From Aptenodytes patagonicus (Eukaryota > Chordata > Aves > Sphenisciformes > Spheniscidae): a stretch of 64,000 bases of DNA. The position numbers and the translations under genes are program-made. Below, one piece after another: positions 57,401 to 64,000 of this stretch. The notes under the pieces are model-generated. The model was given only the letters and a program-made list of their open reading frames with translations, had not been told where the DNA came from and did not search any database. The stretch covers positions 126,850,294 through 126,914,293 of the forward strand of contig NC_134949.1 in the NCBI RefSeq assembly GCF_965638725.1, in the 5' to 3' direction. Each line of letters starts with the position of its first letter. Positions within the stretch are counted from its first letter, which is position 1.

Positions 57401-58189
57401 CCCCTGGAAAGCCAATGCCAGGTAACAGCTACAGACAAGAGGCACATTTGGAAGCCTCTCCATCTGGAGCTAGCTTCCTTCCTTTAGAAACAGGGCTAAG
57501 AGTCTTCCCTCTCCTCCCCATGGTGTTGCGAGTGTAACCTGCAGCTACATTCAGTGAGTCACTCTTCAAGAAGCTGTGTGTTTTTCAAGTCACTCTAAGT
57601 TCACAACTTCAGTGCTCAGCTACAGAATGAAGTGGAGAAGGGTTTTCTTGACAGCTTCACAAGTGGGGCCTGTGATTGAGACTTGGTCGCCAAGGTTTTT
57701 TGTTTGTTTTATTTGTGTATTATCACCAGTGGCAGAATTCTTCACCCCAGTTTTCCTTACCATCTGCCTTGGTATGACCAACCAGAGAATTCAGTCTTTA
57801 GATATATTTTTACTACCACTGTCGATGCATAAGAAGGAGTGAATATGTCGATGCATATGGGGTGATGACACAAGTTCAGCTCTCACCCCACAGGCCTCCA
57901 GTCTGGTTTTAGTTCATTTCAGAAGTGGCAAAATGTCCCGGTCTCTCCTCCCAGAACAGTCTCAGAGTCTGCTCTCTTCTGTAGCAAAGCCCCCTCTTTC
58001 ATGTCAAAGCAATGACCCTGCTAGTAACTCTGCTGGTAATTTCTTTCCTAGATCCCTTCGCTGGGCATGTGTTACTGCGAAGAGCTGAAAGAGGAAAACA
58101 AATGGCAGATGGTCAACCCACCAGTGAAGACGTTAACTCATGGAGCAAATGCAGCGTTTAACTGGAGAAATGGTATCGTGGAAGATTAG
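36330..58189 (+). CDS. UBASH3A: UBASH3A (TULA/STS-2), UBA-2H-SH3-PGAM phosphatase-like regulator (14 coding exons; gene span)
   Basis: Lymphoid adaptor that damps T-cell receptor signalling, binds ubiquitin and CBL, and has weak histidine-phosphatase activity; its paralogue UBASH3B is the active one. I joined 14 exons with GT-AG borders and consistent phases: 1881 nt, 626 residues plus TAG. Domains: UBA (about 20-60), 2H phosphoesterase with the two HxT motifs HITL (His110) and HLTL (His196), SH3 (about 242-300), and PGAM-like domain with RHGE (Arg368/His369), ALRC (Arg451), EPGLFEW (Glu474) and GHGS (His553). All catalytic-type residues of the PGAM fold are present. The length matches the human 623-residue isoform; the 38-residue alternative segment of the 661-residue form is not seen between 44300 and 45016. 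The UBA loop reads KGFP instead of MGFP. The C-terminus ends NWRNGIVED, against NWRNWISGN in human. Confidence 0.96.
39886..39939 (+). CDS. UBASH3A: UBASH3A coding exon 2 (UBA)
   Basis: 54-nt exon encoding QKALAATGQKTIEDAAK plus a split W. Acceptor after a long T-run (tctag), donor gtaagt. Too short for an ORF scan; phase fits both neighbours. Confidence 0.93.
40860..40919. repeat. Poly(T) tracts in UBASH3A intron 2
   Basis: Two long T-runs separated by a short mixed stretch. A retroposed poly(A) origin is possible but no parent sequence is recognisable. Confidence 0.8.
41583..41769 (+). CDS. UBASH3A: UBASH3A coding exon 3 (end of UBA, first 2H motif)
   Basis: Encodes WLHSHCNDPSLDDPIPQEYA and later HEIFPHITLCDFFT, the first HxT motif of the 2H phosphoesterase fold. 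Acceptor tttcag, donor gtaagg, phase 0. Confidence 0.96.
41914..41981. repeat. Tandem duplication, 34-bp period, UBASH3A intron 3
   Basis: Two near-identical copies of cagcccctgcataagcaccg plus ggctttcttcct, differing at one or two bases. Confidence 0.9.
44101..44299 (+). CDS. UBASH3A: UBASH3A coding exon 4 (2H domain)
   Basis: Encodes CEDQKVELLYDTLKRVGDSF, SSTSYLGFFIGDS and EASSLAG. Acceptor ctctcag, donor gtagga, phase 1. Confidence 0.95.
45017..45186 (+). CDS. UBASH3A: UBASH3A coding exon 5 (second 2H motif)
   Basis: Encodes KQLHLTLAHKFYPHHQKTLE with the second HxT motif, and ALYSRDMRFVHYQ. Joins exon 4 in phase directly, without the human alternative segment. Acceptor tcctag, donor gtactg. 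Confidence 0.96.
46080..46288 (+). CDS. UBASH3A: UBASH3A coding exon 6 (SH3)
   Basis: Whole SH3 core: TLRALFQYKPQNIDEL, DFIYVDPTQQ, GWVIGTSHRTGCRGFLPENY and DTWVKH. Acceptor ccccccag, donor gtaagc, phase 2. Confidence 0.97.
47110..47130. repeat. UBASH3A: (TG)n microsatellite before UBASH3A exon 7
   Basis: A short TG run about 20 bases upstream of the exon 7 acceptor, in the position of a polypyrimidine/UG-rich splicing element. Confidence 0.85.
47150..47276 (+). CDS. UBASH3A: UBASH3A coding exon 7 (linker)
   Basis: Linker between SH3 and phosphatase domains. The least conserved exon, beginning REYVFVTASKLFTR and ending NVLSLQ. Preceded by a TG repeat (47110-47130). Acceptor tacag, donor gtaatt. 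Identified mainly by phase and position. Confidence 0.85.
47410..47435. repeat. (CA)n microsatellite, UBASH3A intron 7
   Basis: About ten CA units following a TATA stretch. Confidence 0.9.
49249..49357 (+). CDS. UBASH3A: UBASH3A coding exon 8 (PGAM RHG motif)
   Basis: Encodes GVLVMRHGERVDQVFGKSW, the catalytic RHG of the histidine phosphatase fold. Acceptor acacag, donor gtgagt, phase 1. Confidence 0.96.
50772..50894 (+). CDS. UBASH3A: UBASH3A coding exon 9
   Basis: Encodes KYYRADLNFPSTLPKR, then FEYDPPLSCCGIFQSRLIG. Acceptor tttcag, donor gtaagc, phase 1 in and out. Confidence 0.96.
51694..51786 (+). CDS. UBASH3A: UBASH3A coding exon 10
   Basis: Encodes GEALLDQEVTVSYAYSSPAL then RCIQTAQHVL, with the phosphate-binding Arg. 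Acceptor atccag, donor gtaagg. No start-to-stop ORF marks it. Confidence 0.95.
52854..52998 (+). CDS. UBASH3A: UBASH3A coding exon 11
   Basis: Encodes KVKIRVEPGLFEWTKWEAS, with the catalytic-type Glu, and YKIDTSY. Acceptor ttgcag, donor gtaatt, phase 2. Confidence 0.96.
53758..53801. repeat. Tandem duplication, 21-22 bp unit, UBASH3A intron 11
   Basis: Two copies of actataaatgatgtttgtgcc, with one substitution (aattg in the first copy). Confidence 0.85.
56442..56548 (+). CDS. UBASH3A: UBASH3A coding exon 12
   Basis: Encodes GNFPLSSLVPSESYEEYVSR and IITACPSK. Acceptor tgtcag, donor gtaatg, phase 1. It follows the 3.4-kb intron 11. Confidence 0.93.
57055..57161 (+). CDS. UBASH3A: UBASH3A coding exon 13 (second catalytic His)
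   Basis: Encodes GVILIVGHGSSLASFTRPLI and GLPARDSNDFAQVVRK. Acceptor atcag, donor gtaaga, phase 0. Confidence 0.96.
58052..58189 (+). CDS. UBASH3A: UBASH3A coding exon 14 (C-terminus and stop)
   Basis: Encodes IPSLGMCYCEELKEENKW, NPPVKTLTHGANAAFNWRN, then GIVED and TAG. The last five residues differ from the human WISGN. Confidence 0.96.
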   Translation: MPSLGMCYCEELKEENKWQMVNPPVKTLTHGANAAFNWRNGIVED

Positions 58190-58461
58190 AAGGCCGGCTC
58201 TGCCTTTGCAGTTGTCAAAAATGAGCCAAAGACAGGTTATGGTTCAGCACAGTCCAGTGATTCATCCAGAAGACTTACAGAGAGTGGGAAATACCCTCCC
58301 TGAGTTGTCAAAGCACAGAAAAACACTTCCGAGTTTGGTGCCTGAATTTTGTTTTTATTTCAGTGACTGAGAAGAAGGAACCTAGGAACTGGCATGCAAG
58401 TGAGAACTCTTCCGGTGGTGAAGAAAGTACCTTTTAACCTTTTCTGAGAGTACCAACATTT

Positions 58462-58467
58462 AATAAA
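58462..58467 (+). promoter_or_regulatory. UBASH3A: Candidate poly(A) signal of UBASH3A
   Basis: First AATAAA after the stop codon, 270 bases downstream. It would give a short 3' UTR. A longer 3' UTR using later sites cannot be excluded. Confidence 0.55.
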
Positions 58468-58489
58468 TACGGAACTACCTGATTATAAA

Positions 58490-61400
58490 TTCCACTGCTA
58501 AAGGCACTAAAGTAGACAATATTGCATTTTCCAAGACCAAAATACATCCAGTATGAATTGCTTTTTTTTCATGCACTTGGATATTTTCAGACAAGCAGGG
58601 AAACTGGGACTGAAAAAAAGTCATCTCCTACCCCAACAGGAGACCAGCTCTACCTAAAGCCACTGGGTTTCCTGTTCACTCCGTCAGTTCTGCAAGAGCA
58701 AATACCACACTGACTGTTCATTTACCTCTTCTACAAAGGGGGTCCATTTTCTATCACAACAGCTCCCCATTCAGCGATTCCTGAGTGATCCATATTGCAA
58801 AAGGCACTAAATGATTCCTTTTTGAAGAAAACTGAACTGATTGCTTTACTGTTGCTGGGACAAAGAAAGATGCCCTGCGTTACTGTACTGGTGACAAAAC
58901 CGTGACATGAGCACCTCTAACTGCTGAACACTTCCTGGGATGGCACTCACAGACACAAAACAGCTTTCCTTTGTGCTGTTCCGTGCCAAATTGTATAAAT
59001 AGTGGCACACCTACCGGATGGGTTATCCGAAAGGTCTCTGTAGCTCTTCTCTTGGTGATTTGTTTATTTAAGGAAATGTAGCCCTAAAATTTTATGCACA
59101 AACAGGAACATGCCTTTCCACAGTCTGTTTTCCTTTCTGATTTTCCTTTCTAGTTATCCTCTCAGATAACTACCTCTGGGAAAGCACAAGTGTTTCTTTC
59201 AATGAAAGGAAAAAATGGAGGTTTCTCTTTCTCTCTTAGCATGACTAAAAATGTTTTCATTTTCACTTTTCATTTCCCTGCTCCTTCTTGACATATCTCT
59301 GTATGCGTGCCGTTAGCCATCAGGGCATGTGGTAGAGCCCATCCAACATTCAGGCTTTGGGGCTGACAAGCCCCTTATCTATGGGTGTGGAGATTTCGTA
59401 TCTCGGTCTTGCACCTGAAATGATTCATTTTGACTTTTCAGCTCTGGTGAAGTTGCTTGAGCTCTTGCTTTTCTGACAGTGCTGTAATTTTAAAGTGAAA
59501 ACCAAATGCCCCAGGGCCGAGACAGGAGCTCTTTAGCTAGCAAGCAATGCAAGGAAGGGCATAGGACGGCATTGCTGGTTGCAGCTTGAGCGCATGAGAT
59601 GGGTGGCTACAGATGCAGCCCCGGAAAAAGGTAAAAACCCCAAGTGCCATCACAGCCTTTTCTTGCTCCGGGGGAGCAGGATGCCGCTGCAGCACTGAGA
59701 AGACCGTGGCTTGGTTACTTCTCCACATCTCGCCCTGTCACGCACTTGCTGTCAGCTGAGAGGGGCAGGTGTGGTGAGGGACGATTTTGCACTGAGCCTC
59801 GAAGGCAGTGGCAAGGCTCCTCTGTGGTCTTCAGGGAGGGCTGTGAGTCAGAGGTCTAGCTGAGAATGGGCCGTATGATACAAGAAAACCAGCACGCAGG
59901 GGAAAAGCAAGGTGATGAAGGAGGGAGCAACATCTCCGCCTTGCGCTCAGCCATGCTGACAGCAACCAGCAAGGGTCTCCCACCACACCACCTGCTCCCT
60001 CGGGCTGGGCTCAGTCCCTCTGTTGGTGAAAAGCAGCCCCTTTGGGTTCTCTGGTTCCTCAACAAGGAACCTGTCCACGTGGGAAGGGAGGGGGAAATGG
60101 GGACAGTGGGGCAATGGGGGTAGCATGGGGCAAGGACCTGGCTCTGGGTATGGCACATCTCCGGTCGCTCCTGGGAGGTTCGAGCTCAGTGCTAGCAGAG
60201 GAGTCAGCTCCCACCTCACAGTGCTCCCGTGGGGCTTTCCTCTCCATGAAAGCTGTTGCTTTCGGTGTGATTTGCTCTGATTTCATAAAGCGATTTCAAG
60301 CCATAGGACAGGTGTCATCTGAGAAGCTGTCACCCCAGACTGAAACCCCTGTGTGAGAGGTGGTCCCAGCTCTGACCAGGGGTGGGTGCAGTCCCAGGGT
60401 TGTGCGGGCATTGGTGTGTGTTTCTGGATTGAGCTTTTGCTAGCGCTACAGCCTCTGGATAGGGACCTGGCTCTGTTAACACATGGTAGCGGCTGTACTT
60501 GTTATGGTCCGTGCTCCCGTTGTCCCTCACCTCTGAAAAGCTGCCTTTTAAGACAGCTTTTGCAGTCTGTGTCCCAGGTTTCAGCCTATCTGCTTTCAGC
60601 CTTTTGAGTTGCTCCAGCCTTGGGACTGATCCCTCCTCTCTACGTGAGAAGAAATGCAGGCAAGTCGTGGGGAGTGCCTTTCTTCTCCAGTGGGGCACAT
60701 GTCTATGCAACTATATTGCGTAAGGGGAAGTCTTGACCTCAGTGGCCCAGGCACGGAGGCTGGTTGGAGCGAAACAAAAGCCCAGGTGAGGATAAGGATG
60801 GGTGGGAGCGACAGCGGTGCTCCAGGTTCACGCAGGAAGCGAAAATGCCTGCCGCTCAAATGACACCCCATGAGAGCTGGGCATGATGGCACACTGCCCG
60901 CCTGGGGATGGAGCCAGAGGCAGATAAGGAGAGGTAGGTGAGACCTGTGCTCTCCTCGTTACACGACGCACCTGCCTGCAGGGTATGGAGTTGGCACCAA
61001 CTGACAAGAAAGAGAAAAAGGAACCTTCCTTCAGGAACAGGAGTCTTCAAAGCCATTTAAAAGACTGGTCATTTTAAAAGCATTACTAGCATAAGATTTC
61101 AAGTGCTTTCATGAGAAACTTTCCCCTATCTTTTTAGAAATAAGGATTTTTTTCCATAATACTGTCATATATTAATCCTAGATTGTGCTCCAAATACCAG
61201 TTTGGCTTAAGAATCTGGGTCTTCTTTTAAAACACCAAAATAAAACACCACATGACATCTCTCCCTTCACCCAATGGCATCAGAAGTATTGTCAGGGTGG
61301 GTCTGTTGTGAAAAGTAACCTGTAAGAACAGCATCATCTCCTTTCTTTGAACAAGTTTCCTACACTGCTGCCGCCGTGTGCGGCATAGCAATGAAATACT

Positions 61401-64000
61401 TCTCTTTGCTTTTCACTCCTTTTGGTCTGCAGAAATAACATTACCAAAAGCCAGTTTATGGCACTGTAATCCTGTTATTGTCCATCAAGCCCCTGTCTGC
61501 CCTAGAGGCAGGTGTTGAGAGGGGAGATGGACACGCTGGGGGAAGTGTCCCTCTGTCTGGTTGGACCTTTTTTACAGGTGGGGGGGACATGGGGGAAGGA
61601 TTACCCAATCTTGGCATGTAATCAAAAGGCCCACAGAGCATGAACAACACTGTCTGCAAACTAAATATGCTTAACAGGTAGATTGCTAAGACACTTGAAT
61701 CAAAATCCTATGCTTTTTTTTTTCAATACAGATGCACTCCAACGAATTTAACTTCGGTGAATGCAATGAATTAACCCTCAGAGCATGCGGGAAAGAGGGT
61801 TTAGGGACTTATATATTTCTCTTGTGGTGGTTTCTAATTCACACAGTGCAGAGCAGGTGAGAACAAATGCTTAGTTGCAAAATACTTTCTTTAACTTATA
61901 AACACTTCTCTATTTCTGCTGTCCAAATCAATTGAACAGAAAGAACGGGCAGAAGAAATAACAAGCCATTGAAACTGTATCTCAGTCTTAATAACAAAGG
62001 GCAAGGACAAGCTCTTCTACTCACAAGAACCCGGCTTTTGGCTTTCCTGGGACCCCTTGTGAGCACAGGTTCACCTCCAAAGAACACTTCTTAGGATCAG
62101 AGCTGAAATTATATCTTTAATGTACAAGTGTTGTTAGCTGTAAAATCTAGTGCTTAGGAGAGAAAGAGAATTCCTAATGTGGTGTGTTCATAATATGAAA
62201 CAAATCGCTGAACACAGGTGAAATGAAGAAAATGTCCTTGGAAGCTTTGAAGTTGTTCTTGTAATAAGCAAAAGAAATAGGAAATTCTTTTCCAGTTTCT
62301 TGATTTTTTATGCAAATTCAAAAAATAGATGTTGCTTTACTCCATTGCAATTTTCTTTAATTGGATCTATGAAGTTATGTACTTTAACAGATGCTCTTAG
62401 TCCTACCTAGGGAATCTGAATGTTTTGTTTATATCTTAAAAACTGAAAATATATATTGATAAAGACTTACGGTGAAGTTAATCTATGGTGACACCTTGTG
62501 GGAAAACACCACCTCAGATTTACATGACTAAGTAAGATCTGGTGTGATTGAGGGATGGGGAGGAGGAGCAGCATTTTTTTGGTTTCAAACAAGGCTGCTC
62601 CTTCCATACACTTTGAAGGCATAGTAACATAGAAATTTATAATAATGTTTGGGACTACTTTTAGGCAGAACTGCTTGGAGAGACACTTGAGTCCAGTTCT
62701 TCTGAAAAGCAAGATAAAAAAATGCTATGAAGGTTTTGTTCCTGATTTTTCCAAAGCTTTTTCCTTGTGCCAGTATTGATACTGGTGCAAGGCAAATGTG
62801 CAATTCTGCTGACTCAGAACAGTAGTTATTTCTATTCACTTTGCACAATTTTAAATCCTCAGGCGGGGAGTAAAGCACTTGAGTAGATTTTTGACTGTCT
62901 CCTGAGAGCCTTGTTATTGAAATGCTCTGAAACAAAAGGAAATGTTTTGAAAAGACTGTGTGCAGCTGTTTATTGTGAGTTCAGAAGGATGTATGGGTCT
63001 GGTCCTGATCTTTTAGTGCTTTCTTTAATGGGTGATTAAAAATTAAAATGTTCATGACTCTTTGAACTTGAGAACGGCACGAAAGTTTTGAACAAATGAA
63101 AGATTGTACTATGGGGAATAGGAAGGAGTTAGTGAATTATTTAATTTTACAGTCCTGTTTTTTGTGGAGATCACAAAGGGTCTGGGGAGCACTTCAGGCC
63201 TCTTGATTCTAACACCTAGTTAGAAGAAAAACTTGGAGAAAAACTGTGCAAAACCTCCAAATGGGATCTCCCTGAGCTTCCTGGGTTCTCGGTGAGGATA
63301 CTCAGGAGGCAGCATCTCCTACCTCTATGGTACAAGGAATAAAACAAAAACCATATTGTTAAAAGCATTTAACCTGATCCACCTAAAAGTGCCTCCCTAA
63401 TGGAACTGTTTGTGTAATCAAGTGTTTGGAAAACCAGGGCCTAAATCTGTAGCATTTTGGTGTTCAGGTACTGCTGGGTTGGGGAGGGAAGCAAACAGAG
63501 ATGCTACTAACACACATATGCTTTCTAATTCACAGCAGGAATTTCTGTTGCAAATCTGTTTATGAAAATTCACTAATCCAATTGTGACAGAACACATTTA
63601 AAATACAATGACCTTATTTCTGTCTTTTAAAGCTCAGTTGTCCCTAAATTTGTCTGATACTAAGGTATCATTTCCCACGTGTCCTGCCAGGTTTATCTTG
63701 CCACCTGTGGATTAGAAAGCTGAATAGATAATATACAGGATGGAAACTATATGCAATGTAACCTATTATCCAGTACCAACTTATTCAAAAGAACCTTGCC
63801 AAAGCATCAGTCTTTATGAAAAATAGCAAGTTAGATGTACTTAAGAAATGGGATTTTGTGGTCCCACAGAACTTGTGTCAGGAAGTCGTTAATTTACGAC
63901 ACACTGCGGTGTTCAGTTTAAAATCGTGTGGTACATCACCGTACTTGAGGATGGTTCAGAAACTGCTCCAGCGCATGAAGGTAACTGTGCTATTTAAAAA
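58490..64000. other. Intergenic region downstream of UBASH3A, no gene recognised
   Basis: In mammals RSPH1 follows UBASH3A on the opposite strand. I saw no MORN-repeat exon or other conserved coding block here. 59.5-61 kb is GC-richer with overlapping noise frames; 61-64 kb is AT-rich. The window probably ends before the next gene. Confidence 0.55.

Noticed and set aside
59850..60360. Cluster of overlapping 75-104 codon frames on both strands
   Set aside because: GC-rich noise: all frames are open at once and none shows a domain or MORN repeat that would suggest RSPH1.

Overview
The window reads as vertebrate nuclear DNA from a bird. It carries intron-split genes with GT-AG junctions, CR1 LINE 3' ends ending in the catagaat-type motif, and a class II (ERVK-like) LTR element. 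The gene order matches the human 21q22.3 block TFF - TMPRSS3 - UBASH3A. No bacterial, plasmid or CRISPR content was seen. The species cannot be fixed from the sequence alone.

Layout. 1-16 kb is largely intergenic. Its minus strand holds a decayed trefoil-factor (TFF) domain at 2564-2689, where synteny predicts TFF genes, and an unexplained cysteine-rich open segment at 1876-2080. 16.2-34.4 kb is TMPRSS3 on the minus strand. I resolved 12 coding exons, 471 codons, with every phase consistent: N-terminal cytoplasmic tail, one membrane segment, LDL-receptor class A domain, SRCR domain, and trypsin-like protease with an intact His/Asp/Ser triad. Intron 1 holds a CR1 fragment whose ORF2 tail is still open. 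Intron 2 holds a 2.6-kb two-LTR element with no gag, pol or env ORF but an internal tandem array of about 49-bp units.

34.4-36.3 kb is a 1.9-kb head-to-head intergenic interval. 36.3-58.2 kb is UBASH3A (TULA/STS-2) on the plus strand, with 14 coding exons and 626 residues: UBA, 2H phosphoesterase, SH3 and PGAM-like histidine phosphatase. An AATAAA follows at 58462. 58.5-64 kb shows no recognisable gene.

The two complete genes are unrelated in job. TMPRSS3 is an epithelial/inner-ear type II membrane protease; UBASH3A is a lymphoid signalling regulator. They share only the divergent promoter interval. Points of interest are the TFF relic, Asn in place of two usual calcium-ligand Asp in the TMPRSS3 LDLa domain, Lys in place of Met in the UBA MGFP loop of UBASH3A, absence of the human alternative UBASH3A exon, and the coding-dead LTR element.
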